A DNA stretch of 64,000 bases from Microbacterium lacticum (GCF_006716815.1 NZ_VFPS01000002.1:248001-312000), one strand, 5' to 3'. Numbered from the stretch's first letter, positions 32,276 through 41,338 are shown. The notes: generated by a model from the sequence alone, not told the origin. Translations and numbers: made by a program.

Positions 32276-34425
32276 GCGGATGCTCCCTCTGCCGGGGCGG
32301 ACTGGGCCTGGATGGCCGTGATGGCGATGGTGTTGACGATGTCGTCGACGAGCGCGCCGCGCGACAGGTCGTTGATCGGCTTGTTGAGGCCCTGCAGCAC
32401 CGGCCCCATGGCGATGGCCCCCGCGGAGCGCTGCACCGCCTTGTAGGTGTTGTTGCCGGTGTTGAGGTCGGGGAAGACGAACACCGTCGCGCGGCCGGCG
32501 ACCGCGGAGCCCGGCATCTTCGTCTTCGCGACGGCCGCATCGGCGGCGGCGTCGTACTGGATCGGGCCCTCGACGAGGAGCTCCGGCGCGCGCTCGCGCA
32601 CGAGCGCGGTCGCTTCGCGCACCTTGTCGACGTCCTCCCCCGACCCGGACTCCCCCGTCGAGTAGGACAGCATCGCGACGCGCGGCTCGATGCCGAACTC
32701 CGTCGCCGTCGCCGCCGACGAGATCGCGATGTCGGCCAGCTGCGGCGCGGTCGGGTCGGGGATGACGGCGCAGTCGCCGTACACCAGCACGCGGTCGGCG
32801 AGCGCCATGAGGAAGACGCTCGAGACCACGGAGACGCCCGGACGGGTCTTGATGATCTCGAAGGCCGGCCGGATCGTGTGCGCGGTCGTGTGCGCGGCTC
32901 CCGAGACCATGCCGTCGGCGAGGCCCAGGTGCACCATCATGGTGCCGAAGTACGAGACATCCGTCACGGTGTCGGCCGCCTGCGCGTAGGTGACGCCCTT
33001 GTGGCGGCGGAGCTGCTCGTACTCGCGGGCGAACCGGTCGACGATCACGGGATCGAAGGGGCTCAGCACCTGCGCCGCGCCCAGGTCGATGCCGAGCTCG
33101 AGCGCGCGGCCGCGCACCTCGGCCTCCTCGCCGAGGATGGTGAGGTCGGCGATGCCGCGGGTGAGCACGGTCGCCGCCGCCTTCAGCACGCGGTCGTCGG
33201 TGCCCTCGGGCAGCACGATGCGCTTGCGGGCGGTGCGCGCCTTCTCGAGCAGTTGGTACTCGAACATGAGCGGGGTCACCACGGCGGAGTGGGCGAGCCC
33301 GAGCGCGCGGGTGAACTCCTCGGTGTCGACGTTCTGCTCGAAGAGGGCGAGGGCCGTGTCGAGGCGGCGCTGCGAGCCTGCCGCGAGGCGGCCTCGCGTG
33401 CCCATGACGCGCACCGCCGTGTCGTACGTGTCGAGGTCGGTCTGCACGATCGGCAGCGAGGAGTCGAGACCCGCCATGAGCTCCTGCACCGCCGGCGGCA
33501 GCGGGAAGGGGCCGTTGAGGATGATGCCCGAGATCGACGGGAAGGTGCCCGAGGAGTTCGCCAGCAGCAGCCCGAGCAGCACCTCGGTGCGGTCGGCCGG
33601 CACGATGACGATCGCCCCGTCAGTGAGGCGCGGCAGGATGTTGTTGAGCGACATGCCCGCAACGACCACGTCGAGCACCTCGCGGGTCATCAGCTCCTCG
33701 TCGCCGCGGAGGAGCCGCCCGTCGAGGCGCAGCATGATGTCGCGCACGGCGGGGGCGACCAGCAGCACGTCCTCGGGGATCGACCAGACCCCCACCGGCG
33801 CCTCGCGCGTGCCGTCGGCGGCGGGCGCGTCGGCGACGACGGCGTGCACGGCCGCGTTGATCTCGCGGAGGCGGGTCGGGTCGGCGCGGTTCGTGATGAC
33901 GGCGAACAGCTCGGCGCGCTGATAGGAGATGTCGGTGAGCGCGAGCGACATCAGCTGCCCGAGCTGCTCGGGGGTGCGCGCCACGCTCATGCCGAGCCGG
34001 TCGCCCTGGTCGGCGCGCCCGTTGAGCACGACGAGCACGGGAGCGCCGAGGTTCGCGGCGATGCGGGCGTTGTAGCCGAGCTCGCTCGTCGAGCCGACGT
34101 CGGTGAAGTCGCTGCCGACGATCACGACGGCGTCGCACTTGGCCTCGACGGCTTTGAACCGTTCGACGATCTTCGACAGCGCGGCATCCGGATCGCGCCG
34201 CACCTCGTCGTAGGTGACGCCCACGCACTCGTCGTAGTCGAGGTCGACGCCCACATGGTCGAGCAGCATCTCGAGCACGTAGTCGCGTTCGGAGGTGGAG
34301 CGCGCGATGGAGCGGAAGACCCCGACGCGCGGGATCGAGCGCGTCAGGGCGTCGATGACGCCCAGGACGACGGTGGACTTGCCGGACAGCCCCTCGGTGG
34401 AGGTGATGTAGATGCTCTGCGCCAC
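32272..34425 (-). CDS. pta: phosphate acetyltransferase
   Basis: Transfers acetyl from CoA to phosphate. 717 residues, the long form with an N-terminal P-loop/DRTGG regulatory half (TSTEGLSGKSTVVLG at the start; DRTGG region near residue 260) and a catalytic C-terminal half (RIVLPEGTDDRVLKAA, FLMALADRVLVYGDCAVIP, MLSYSTGESGSG). The GTG lies six bases after TAGGCT, a leaderless-type promoter. Operon pta-ackA; the SRP RNA gene lies just upstream on the same strand. Confidence 0.97.
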   Translation of the reverse strand: MAQSIYITSTEGLSGKSTVVLGVIDALTRSIPRVGVFRSIARSTSERDYVLEMLLDHVGVDLDYDECVGVTYDEVRRDPDAALSKIVERFKAVEAKCDAVVIVGSDFTDVGSTSELGYNARIAANLGAPVLVVLNGRADQGDRLGMSVARTPEQLGQLMSLALTDISYQRAELFAVITNRADPTRLREINAAVHAVVADAPAADGTREAPVGVWSIPEDVLLVAPAVRDIMLRLDGRLLRGDEELMTREVLDVVVAGMSLNNILPRLTDGAIVIVPADRTEVLLGLLLANSSGTFPSISGIILNGPFPLPPAVQELMAGLDSSLPIVQTDLDTYDTAVRVMGTRGRLAAGSQRRLDTALALFEQNVDTEEFTRALGLAHSAVVTPLMFEYQLLEKARTARKRIVLPEGTDDRVLKAAATVLTRGIADLTILGEEAEVRGRALELGIDLGAAQVLSPFDPVIVDRFAREYEQLRRHKGVTYAQAADTVTDVSYFGTMMVHLGLADGMVSGAAHTTAHTIRPAFEIIKTRPGVSVVSSVFLMALADRVLVYGDCAVIPDPTAPQLADIAISSAATATEFGIEPRVAMLSYSTGESGSGEDVDKVREATALVRERAPELLVEGPIQYDAAADAAVAKTKMPGSAVAGRATVFVFPDLNTGNNTYKAVQRSAGAIAMGPVLQGLNKPINDLSRGALVDDIVNTIAITAIQAQSAPAEGASA

Positions 34426-34431
34426 GTCGCC

Positions 34432-34437
34432 AGCCTA
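34432..34437 (-). promoter_or_regulatory. -10 hexamer TAGGCT of pta
   Basis: Six bases before the pta GTG with no ribosome site between. Confidence 0.5.
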
Positions 34438-34513
34438 CGGCGGCGGCGTTCGGTGCGGACAGGGAGTGGCCCCGGGGAAAACCGCCCGGGTGGATCCCAA
34501 CCGGGAAAAGTAA

Positions 34514-34601
34514 GACTCTCCGCGAACCCGGCAGAGCCTGGTTACCCTTGCTACGTTTCCGTCCTGGGGGATTTGGCCTGGATGCCGCCTCGCGGAGAGC
34601 T
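34514..34601 (-). ncRNA. ffs: bacterial small SRP RNA (4.5S type)
   Basis: On the minus strand the core CCCAGGACGGAAACGTAGCA followed by AGGGTAACC is the conserved SRP Alu-less helix 8 that binds Ffh. The closing stem CTCTCCGCGA (34599-34590) pairs perfectly with TCGCGGAGAG (34525-34516). The length of about 90 bases fits the small actinobacterial form. A TAAACT hexamer at 34613-34608 is a likely -10, and TCTTACTTTTCC follows the 3' end. It sits between pta and the divergent moxR. The exact ends are uncertain by a few bases. Confidence 0.92.
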
Positions 34602-34709
34602 AGTCCGAGTTTACCCGACGTCTGACCCGCCCGAAGACATCGCGGGTTAGCATCGAGCAAGAACGACCGCGACGATGCGGCGACACCGACGCCGCGAGAC
34701 AGGCCACGC

Positions 34710-35690
34710 ATGCCCTACGCCCCGACGACCGCCGAGACGTTCGCCCGAGACACCGACGCCGTGCTCGCGTCGGTCTCCCGAGTGATCGACGGCAAACCCG
34801 CCGCCGTGCGCGCCGCCCTCGTGTGTCTCCTCGCCGAGGGGCATCTGCTCATCGAAGACGTGCCGGGAGTGGGCAAGACGATGCTCGCCCGTGCGCTCGC
34901 CGCGTCGGTCGACGCGACGGTGCGGCGCATCCAGTTCACCCCCGACCTGCTGCCCGGGGATGTCACGGGCGTGAGCGTCTACAACCCGGTCGACCGCGAG
35001 TTCGAGTTCAAGCCGGGGGCGATCTTCGCGCACATCGTGATCGCCGACGAGATCAACCGCTCCTCCCCGAAGACGCAGTCGGCGCTGCTGGAGGCGATGG
35101 AGGAGCGTCAGGTGACCGTCGACGGCACCTCGCACGCGCTCGAAGACCCGTTCCTGGTCGTCGCGACGCAGAACCCGCTGGAGATGGAGGGCACCTACGC
35201 CCTCCCCGAGGCGCAGCGCGACCGCTTCATGATGCGCATCTCGATGGGGTATCCGGACGCCGCGAACGAGGCTCTCATGCTGCGTCAGCGCGACACAGCG
35301 AACCCTCTCGACGGCGTGGCGCCGATCGTCGACACGGATCAGGTGCGCGGCCTGATCGCGTGGGCGCGGGGCATCCACGTCTCCCCCGCCGTCGAGGAGT
35401 ACACCGTCGGCCTCGCCCGCGCGACGCGCGAACACCCCGACGTGCGTCTGGGCGCGAGCCCGCGCGCGACGCTGCAGCTCATCCGCGCCGCGAAGGTGTG
35501 GGCGGCTCTCGACGGACGCGAGTTCGTCATCCCCGACGACGTGGCGACGCTCGTCGAGCCCGTCTTCGCGCACCGCATGATCCCCGCGCGCGGCTCGGTG
35601 TCCTCGCGCGGCCGCTCGAGCGCCGACACGATCTCGGCGATCCTGCGTGGGATCGTCGGCAGCGTGCGCGTGCCGCTCGCGACCCGGTGA
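34710..35690 (+). CDS. MoxR-family AAA+ ATPase
   Basis: 326-residue chaperone-like AAA+ protein. Walker A EDVPGVGKTMLARAL (residues ~51-65), Walker B IVIADEINRSSPKTQSALLE, sensor 1 VVATQNPLEMEGTYALPEAQ and the C-terminal lid with LGASPRATLQL. Always paired with a DUF58 protein that carries a vWA-like region, here four bases downstream. The MoxR-DUF58-transglutaminase trio is widespread in actinobacteria and probably helps assemble or activate an envelope complex; the client is unknown. Confidence 0.94.
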   Translation: MPYAPTTAETFARDTDAVLASVSRVIDGKPAAVRAALVCLLAEGHLLIEDVPGVGKTMLARALAASVDATVRRIQFTPDLLPGDVTGVSVYNPVDREFEFKPGAIFAHIVIADEINRSSPKTQSALLEAMEERQVTVDGTSHALEDPFLVVATQNPLEMEGTYALPEAQRDRFMMRISMGYPDAANEALMLRQRDTANPLDGVAPIVDTDQVRGLIAWARGIHVSPAVEEYTVGLARATREHPDVRLGASPRATLQLIRAAKVWAALDGREFVIPDDVATLVEPVFAHRMIPARGSVSSRGRSSADTISAILRGIVGSVRVPLATR

Positions 35691-35694
35691 CCCC

Positions 35695-36969
35695 GTGTTC
35701 TCGCGCTGGCCGCTGACCGTCCGCGGGACGGGTGCGGCCGTGCTCGCCGTCCTCTGCCTCGTGCTCGCGCAGCGGTTCGCGCTCGCGGAACTGCTCTACC
35801 TCGCCGTGCTGCTGGTGCTGCTGGTGGCCGGCAGCATCGCGACCCTGTACCTCGTGCGCCGCACCGAGCGGGTGACGCGGTCGTTCGACCCGGCCGTCGT
35901 GCCGGTGGGCGGGGAGGTCGTCGTGGGCCTTCGCGTCGAGATCCGCTCCGCGCTGCCGGCCGCCCAGGGCCAGTGGCAGGACGCGCTCCCGACCGGGGTG
36001 CACGGCGACGCGACAGGGGTGTTCCCGCAGACCACGTCCGGTGTGCGGGTGAAGGGGCACGACGCGCGGCTGGCGTACACGGCGACGGCCGAGCGACGAG
36101 GCATCCGGAACATCGGCCCGCTGTCCGTCGTCGCGACCGATCCATTCGGTCTCGCGCGCCGGCGCCGCACCATCGGCCGCGCGCTGCCGCTGACGATCAC
36201 GCCCGCCCTCGTCGAGCTGGGCGTGCTCGCCGATCGATCGGGCGACCTCGGCGGCGGCATGCACACGGCGACCGATCAGCTCGGTCAGGGCGCCGACAAC
36301 CTCATTCCGCGCCACTACGTGCCCGGCGACTCGATGCGGCGCATCCACTGGCGCGCGAGCGCGCACCGCGACGAGCTGATGATGCGTCAGGAGGAGCAGG
36401 AGACGACCCCGGAGGCGGTCGTCGTGCTCGATCGCACCGCCGCGCACTGGTCGGTGGATGCCACGCGCGCGCCCGGCACCGACGACCGCTTCGAGGCGGC
36501 GGTGTCGGCGTGCCTGTCGGTGGCCGCGCTGCTCGTGCGCGAGGGGTACACGGTCGCGGTGCTCGACGGCGACGGGGCGGCGTTGAGCGACACGATCGAC
36601 GCGGGCGACACCACCGGCATCGAGCGGCTCGCCATCGACCTCGCGACGGTGAAGGCGCGCCGCGAGGGAAGCCTCGGGGGTCTCGTCGCCCTGTTCGCGG
36701 GCGGCGCGACGGGTCCGCTCGTCGTCGTCACGGGGGCGATCAGCGAGGCGGACGCCGCGGCGCTCACTCCCCTCGTCCACCACACCTCGCTGCCGATGCT
36801 GCTGGCCGTGACGTCGACCGGGCCTCTCGACCCGAGCGGCCCGGTGCCGGGCGCGCTGCGGCACGCCGCCGAGACCGGGTGGCGGGTGGCCGAGGTCGAC
36901 GCGGGGGCGGACCTCGCCGCGGCGTGGAACGCCGTGGCCGACCGAGGAGCGCGTCGTGCCGGTGTCTGA
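35695..36969 (+). CDS. DUF58 domain protein (vWA-like, MoxR partner)
   Basis: 424 residues from GTG. Two N-terminal membrane helices (VLAVLCLVLAQRFALAELLY and LAVLLVLLVAGSIATLYLV), an Ig-like domain, then the DUF58 signature YVPGDSMRRIHWRASAHRDE near residue 210 and a vWA-like fold with VVVLDRTAAHWS (incomplete MIDAS, DxT instead of DxSxS). Translation is coupled to moxR and to the overlapping transglutaminase gene. Anchored in the membrane facing the cytoplasm in its C-terminal part. Confidence 0.92.
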   Translation: MFSRWPLTVRGTGAAVLAVLCLVLAQRFALAELLYLAVLLVLLVAGSIATLYLVRRTERVTRSFDPAVVPVGGEVVVGLRVEIRSALPAAQGQWQDALPTGVHGDATGVFPQTTSGVRVKGHDARLAYTATAERRGIRNIGPLSVVATDPFGLARRRRTIGRALPLTITPALVELGVLADRSGDLGGGMHTATDQLGQGADNLIPRHYVPGDSMRRIHWRASAHRDELMMRQEEQETTPEAVVVLDRTAAHWSVDATRAPGTDDRFEAAVSACLSVAALLVREGYTVAVLDGDGAALSDTIDAGDTTGIERLAIDLATVKARREGSLGGLVALFAGGATGPLVVVTGAISEADAAALTPLVHHTSLPMLLAVTSTGPLDPSGPVPGALRHAAETGWRVAEVDAGADLAAAWNAVADRGARRAGV

Positions 36970-39289
36970 CGCCCGGCCCGACACGGCTCGGCGCGGCCGC
37001 CCTCGGGGCGAGCTCCGCCTGACGATCGCGCTCTGGATCGCCCTGGTCGCGACGACGATCCCGCTCCTGCGCGTCGTACACAGCGGAGCGTGGCTGCCCG
37101 GCGCGGCGCTGCTGATGGCGGTGCTGCTGATGGTCGGCTTCGCGCTGCGCCGTCGGCGCCGGATGCCGGCGATCGCGGTCACCCTCACGGAGCTCGCCGT
37201 CTGGACAGTCGCGATCACGGGGGTGTTCCTGCCCGAGACGGCGCTTCTGCGGGTCATCCCCACCGGCGGCGTGGTGCAGGCGGTGCCCGAGATCGTGCAG
37301 CAGGCGGGTCAGGAGATCCTCGAGGGGGTGGCTCCGCTCGCCGCGACGAGCTCGCTCAGCTTCGTCATCGTCGCGGCGCTCGGGCTGCTCGCGATCGCGC
37401 TCGATCACGTGGTGCTCACGGCGCGCATGCCGCTGCTGGCGGCGGTGGCGCTCGTGATCGTGTGGCTGATCCCGGCGATTGCGGTGCCGGCCGGCGTCGA
37501 CGTGGTCGCCTTCGTCGTGCTCGCCGCGGCGGTGCTCTTCCTGATCCGGGCCGAGACGCGCACGCGCGAGACCTCGGTGGCGCGGGCGGGCGGGGTGAGC
37601 GCCGTAGCGCTGGCGATCGGCGCGGTCGCGATCGTCGGCGCCGTCATCGGCGGCCCCGTGCTGCCGCCGCCGACCGCGACGGCCGGTGGGGCCGGGCTCG
37701 CCGCGAGCATCGACGCCTCCCTCGACCTGGGCGACGACCTGCGCCAGCCGAACGATGTCACGGTGCTGACGTTCCGCAGCGACGCCCCGCAGCTGCCCAA
37801 CCTGCGGGTGGCGACCCTGTCGCTCTTCGACGGCGAGGTGTGGCAGCCCGACCGGCCGCGGTCGGTCGAGCTCAGCGAGGCGGCATTCGATCCGGTGACG
37901 GCGGCCGACGGCATCCGCATCACCGAATACCGCACGAACGTCGACGTCAGCCGGCTCTCGTCGGCCTACCTGCCCGTGCCCTACCCGGCGGTGGGGGTCA
38001 CCGGGCTCGAGGGCGACTGGCGGGCGGTGCCGTACAGCCGCACGCTCCTCACTGGGCAGAGCAACGCGCGGGGCCAGCGGTACGAGGTGGTCTCGCAGGT
38101 GCCGCGGCCGACGCTGGAGCAGATCCGCGGCACGTCGGCGCGGATGGATGACACCGCGGTCGATGTCACCTCGGTGCCCGCCGACACCCCCGCGATCATC
38201 TCCGACACGGCGCGTGAGGTGACCGCGGGCGCCGCGACCGACTACGACCGGCTCGTGGCGTTGCAGAGCTGGTTCCGCGGCCCCGAGTTCCGCTACTCGC
38301 TCGACACCCCCGTCGAGGAGGGCTTCGACGGGGCGGGCGTCGAGGCGGTCGCCGCCTTCCTCGATCGCAAGGAGGGGTACTGCATGCACTTCGCCGGTGC
38401 GTTCGCGCTGATGGCACGCACGCTCGGCATGCCGTCGCGGGTGGTCGTCGGGTTTCTCCCCGGCGGGTACACCGGCGACACGGTCGACGGGCAGCGGGTG
38501 GCCGAGGTGACCACGGGTCAGCTGCACGCGTGGCCGGAGGTGTACTTCGCGGGTGTCGGCTGGGTCGCGTTCGAGCCGACGAAGAGCCTCGGCACGCCCA
38601 CGCAGTTCGTGAGCGCGAGCGAGCCGGTGGACGACGCCGGCGAGGATGTCACGGCGCCCACCGCCACGCCGACGTCGTCGGCTGCGGCGAGTGCGGCGCC
38701 GACCGAGCGCCCCGACTCCGGTGGCGATGCGTCGCCGGTCGCCGCGCGGGGCATCGACCTGTGGCCGCTCTCGGCAACGGTGCTCATTGTTCTCGCCCTC
38801 GCCGCCGCGCCCGCCGCGGCAGGGTGGGCGCGGCGCCGCGTGCAGCGGGCGCGCGGCGGCGTGGGTGGTGCGTGGCGCGCCGTGCAGGACACGGCGATCG
38901 ACCTCGGCATCGCGGTGCCGCTGTCGGAGTCGCCGCGCGCGTTCGGCGCGCGTCTGATCGCGCAGCACGGGGCGCCCGCCGCCGAGACGAACCACCTCGT
39001 GGGGGTCATGGAGCGGCTGAGCTACGCGCCGGCGGCGGGCGGCCCCGGTTCCGGCGCCGCCGCTGGCCCTGGCGCCACGGGCACGAGGCGGGCGGCCGCC
39101 GCGGACGATCGCACGGGCAGTCGCGCGGGCGCGAGCCCCGCGGCCGGCGCCTTCGCCGACGCGGAGGCGATCCGGCGCGGGATGCTCGCGGCCGCCGACC
39201 CGCGGGAGCGGCTGCGCGCGGTCGCGCTGCCGCGGTCGCTGGTGATCCGCCCCGGTTCGGCGCTCGCCGACCGCGACGCCGTGGCCTGA
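36956..39289 (+). CDS. membrane-bound transglutaminase-like protein
   Basis: 777 residues from GTG, overlapping the DUF58 stop. About six N-terminal membrane helices (residues 25-225), an extracytoplasmic domain, then a papain-like transglutaminase core with catalytic Cys (~475) in KEGYCMHFAGAFALM, His (~523) in GQLHAWPEVYF and acidic FEPTKS. A membrane helix LSATVLIVLALAAAPAAAGW near residue 610 is followed by a cytoplasmic DUF4129-like tail with a Gly/Ala-rich insert. Third gene of the MoxR-DUF58 operon, likely a protein-modifying or protein-cleaving envelope enzyme. Confidence 0.92.
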   Translation: MPVSDARPDTARRGRPRGELRLTIALWIALVATTIPLLRVVHSGAWLPGAALLMAVLLMVGFALRRRRRMPAIAVTLTELAVWTVAITGVFLPETALLRVIPTGGVVQAVPEIVQQAGQEILEGVAPLAATSSLSFVIVAALGLLAIALDHVVLTARMPLLAAVALVIVWLIPAIAVPAGVDVVAFVVLAAAVLFLIRAETRTRETSVARAGGVSAVALAIGAVAIVGAVIGGPVLPPPTATAGGAGLAASIDASLDLGDDLRQPNDVTVLTFRSDAPQLPNLRVATLSLFDGEVWQPDRPRSVELSEAAFDPVTAADGIRITEYRTNVDVSRLSSAYLPVPYPAVGVTGLEGDWRAVPYSRTLLTGQSNARGQRYEVVSQVPRPTLEQIRGTSARMDDTAVDVTSVPADTPAIISDTAREVTAGAATDYDRLVALQSWFRGPEFRYSLDTPVEEGFDGAGVEAVAAFLDRKEGYCMHFAGAFALMARTLGMPSRVVVGFLPGGYTGDTVDGQRVAEVTTGQLHAWPEVYFAGVGWVAFEPTKSLGTPTQFVSASEPVDDAGEDVTAPTATPTSSAAASAAPTERPDSGGDASPVAARGIDLWPLSATVLIVLALAAAPAAAGWARRRVQRARGGVGGAWRAVQDTAIDLGIAVPLSESPRAFGARLIAQHGAPAAETNHLVGVMERLSYAPAAGGPGSGAAAGPGATGTRRAAAADDRTGSRAGASPAAGAFADAEAIRRGMLAAADPRERLRAVALPRSLVIRPGSALADRDAVA

Positions 39290-39347
39290 ACGCGATCGGC
39301 GGGGAGCCCCGGCCGGCGCTCGCCGACCGGGCTCCCCCGCCGTGCGG

Positions 39348-39676
39348 TCAGCCCCGGGTCGGAGCCGCCTCGGTGCGGATGCCGTCGTCCACCCGCAGCT
39401 GGGTGATGCTCGCGACGATCGCGAGGAAGATGAGCGGCACCACCGCGACCTTCAGCAGCGTCACGTAGGCGTTGCCGATCGTCGACAGCGTCGCGGCGAG
39501 TCCGTTCGGGTTGCCCTCGGCGTCGGGGCCGAGGTTCAGCGCCAGGATGCCGAGCAGGATGCCGGCGATCAGGGCGATCGTGATCTGGAAGCCGAACGAC
39601 CGGTAGACGGCTTCTTCGGCTTCGGCGCGCGGGCGGCGGGGTTCGACGCGGGCACGGCGGTGCGGGTGGAACTCAT
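39348..39676 (-). pseudogene. DAACS dicarboxylate/amino-acid symporter remnant
   Basis: AGGAG site and ATG, then MSSTRTAVPASNPAARAPKP, but the frame must shift near codon 20 to read RSFGFQITIALIAGILLG, LAATLSTIGNAYVTLLKV and VVPLIFLAIVASITQL, the first two helices of a sodium/proton:dicarboxylate symporter. After ITQLR the sequence jumps to VDDGIRTEAAPTRG and a stop, which looks like the family's C-terminal tail. About 330 residues of the core are missing. Non-functional as read. Confidence 0.8.
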
Positions 39677-39821
39677 GGGGGGTGTGTCTCCTGAGGCGGC
39701 GGATGCCGGTTGGTGCGATGGCCCGCAGAAGGCGGACCGCTCTCGACGCTACGACGGCGCGCGGATGACCCGGGCCGATGTGACGGGGAATGACAACGGG
39801 GGACGCCGCCCGTCCATTCCC
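39677..39821. other. intergenic DNA, no gene seen
   Basis: Upstream DNA of the symporter remnant; no convincing RNA or protein feature apart from its AGGAG site. Confidence 0.4.
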
Positions 39822-40030
39822 TCAGGCGGCCAGCGGTACGCGCCAGGGTCGGCGCTCGGGCGGGTCGAACAGCCACCGGAGCGCCCGCCGAGCAGCGCCT
39901 CGCCGAGCCGCTCACCCACTTCGAGGACACGGATCGCCGCGCCACGGGTCACGCCCGCAATCTCCTGCACCAGCTGCACGGGAGTGCGAAACCCCTGGGT
40001 CTGCGCGAGACCGGCGTGACCGCGTTCGGG
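39822..40030 (-). pseudogene. DUF222/HNH endonuclease remnant (both ends, no core)
   Basis: The N-side fragment (40030-39884) reads ERGHAGLAQTQGFRTPVQLV and AGVTRGAAIRVLEVGERLGE, the DUF222 helical region common to Microbacteriaceae HNH proteins. In another frame the C-terminal tail DPPERRPWRVPLAA and a stop (39872-39822) follow at once. Such proteins normally have 400-500 residues with an HNH nuclease near the end; the core is gone and the true start is also absent. A multicopy family, so a recombination or assembly collapse between copies is possible. Confidence 0.7.
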
Positions 40031-40031
40031 G

Positions 40032-40307
40032 GCTGAGCGGCGCGCGACCACCCCGGGGAGCACGGTCTCCTGGGCGCTGCCGGGGGCGCCGTCGGGAGAG
40101 GAGCAGCTGCGGTACTACACCACGATGTTCGCCGCGTGCCGGGCACGGCCCTGGGTCGGCGGGTTGATGCTGTGGGACCGGCCAGCCCGGTTGTACGCCC
40201 TGGCGGACGCGGAGTCGAACGACGACTACTGTCCGTATGGCAAACCTGCCGGTCAGTACCTCGAGAGTGCATATCGGCAATGGCAGGCGGACGCCCGGGC
40301 GGAGTGA
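40032..40307 (+). pseudogene. C-terminal fragment of GH113-like TIM-barrel hydrolase
   Basis: About 90 codons open in frame without a start: STVSWALPGAPSGEEQLRYY, TTMFAACRARPWVGGLMLWD and NDDYCPYGKPAGQYLESAYR. This resembles the last strands and helix of glycoside hydrolase family 113 (a W-x-G-G-x-x-x-W pattern near the C-terminus). The catalytic barrel is missing; the fragment abuts the DUF222 remnant at about 40030. Family assignment is tentative. Confidence 0.55.
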
Positions 40308-40326
40308 GCGCCGCCGCGCCAAAGAA

Positions 40327-40360
40327 GAACCCCGCCCGAAGTCCTCCCCGGGCGGGGTTC
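40327..40360 (-). terminator. terminator after tRNA-Ser
   Basis: Perfect 12-bp stem GAACCCCGCCCG / CGGGCGGGGTTC with a 10-base loop; read on the minus strand it is followed by TTCTTT, so it ends the tRNA-Ser transcript. Confidence 0.8.
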
Positions 40361-40373
40361 TCTGCCGTACTGG

Positions 40374-40462
40374 CGGAAGTGACAGGATTTGAACCTGCGA
40401 GGCGGGTTACCCCGCCTACATGGATTCCAGCCATGCTCCTTAGGCCGCTCGGACACACTTCC
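40374..40462 (-). tRNA. tRNA-Ser (anticodon GGA)
   Basis: 89-base class II tRNA: acceptor GGAAGTG/CACTTCC with discriminator G, D arm CCGAGCGGCCTAAGG, anticodon stem CATGG/CCATG around CTGGAAT (anticodon GGA), long variable arm AGGCGGGGTAACCCGCCT and T arm CAGGTTCAAATCCTG. Confidence 0.97.
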
Positions 40463-40517
40463 AAGGGGAGATCCTATCATCGGCGGGCGGGCCGGCCGGC
40501 GCCCAAGCGCGCCACCC

Positions 40518-41201
40518 TCACCCCGGCAGCGGCAGTTCGCGCCCGTCATCCCAGGGCTCGGTCCAGCCGAGGGCGTCGAACAGCGCGTCCAGCAGCGCGG
40601 CCGTGAACCCCCAGACGAGATGGCCACCGACCTCGAACGCGGGGCCGCGCCACTCCTGACCGCCACGACGGATGACCGTCACGCCGCGGTTGCGCGCGTC
40701 GAGCAGATCGGCGACCGGAGCCCGGAACACGTCGGCCGACTCGGCGACGTCGACGACGCGCACGGGCGACGGATGCCGCCACCACCCCAGCACCGGCGTG
40801 ACCAGATGCCCGGAGAACTCCAACGGCACCTCGGGAAGAACCCCGAGCACCTCTACGCCGGACGGGTCGAGCCCGGTCTCCTCCTCCGCCTCGCGCAGGG
40901 CCGCGCCCACGGGGCCGTCGTCGCCCGGATCGAGGCGTCCGCCGGGAAAGGCGACCTGACCCGGATGCGCGCGGAGCGTCGTCGCCCGCGCGAGCAGCAG
41001 CACATCGAGGTCGCGCGAGACCGCGGCATCCTGCGCATCGCGCAGTGCGGGCAGCGCATCGAGCACGCCGAAGAGCATGAGCACCGCGGCCGCTCGCGGC
41101 GACTCACTGGCGGGGAGCGCGCGCAGCCTGGCATTCCACGGCGAACGCGCGGCGGCGAGGGCGGCGAGCTCGGCGTGCGCGGCTCGGGGCACGCCGCTCA
41201 C
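40518..41201 (-). CDS. NUDIX hydrolase, CoA pyrophosphatase type
   Basis: Likely hydrolyses the pyrophosphate of coenzyme A or a similar nucleotide (NudL/UPF0035-like). 227 residues from GTG (VSGVPRAAHAELAALAA). Nudix box GGRLDPGDDGPVGAALREAE followed by EETGL, preceded by the LRAHPGQVAFPGG motif characteristic of the CoA subgroup. The start is uncertain: an upstream in-frame GTG at 41273 would add 24 residues, and a 14-codon ORF with a strong AGGAGGA site ends on GTGA at this start. Confidence 0.9.
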   Translation of the reverse strand: MSGVPRAAHAELAALAAARSPWNARLRALPASESPRAAAVLMLFGVLDALPALRDAQDAAVSRDLDVLLLARATTLRAHPGQVAFPGGRLDPGDDGPVGAALREAEEETGLDPSGVEVLGVLPEVPLEFSGHLVTPVLGWWRHPSPVRVVDVAESADVFRAPVADLLDARNRGVTVIRRGGQEWRGPAFEVGGHLVWGFTAALLDALFDALGWTEPWDDGRELPLPG

Positions 41202-41326
41202 GAGGCGGCCGGGCGCGCGCTGACCGAAACACTCCGCTGCATGATCGGTCCTCCTCGCCGTGGTCCTCTCCACCCTCCCCGTCCGGCGCCGTCGATGTCA
41301 ACCGGCCCGCCACCGCGCCCGGCCGC

Positions 41327-41332
41327 TACCGT
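41327..41332 (+). promoter_or_regulatory. -10 hexamer TACCGT of the siderophore-interacting gene
   Basis: Six bases before the GTG at 41339; the spacer GGAGGT also resembles a ribosome site but is too close to act as one. Confidence 0.5.
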
Positions 41333-41338
41333 GGAGGT

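Noticed and set aside
32878..34650. 590-codon plus-strand frame opposite pta
   Set aside because: Shadow of pta and overlaps the SRP RNA; no recognisable domain.
39720..40310. prophage or insertion-sequence remnant next to tRNA-Ser
   Set aside because: No integrase, transposase, terminal inverted repeats or tRNA-end direct repeat seen; only fragments of ordinary genes.
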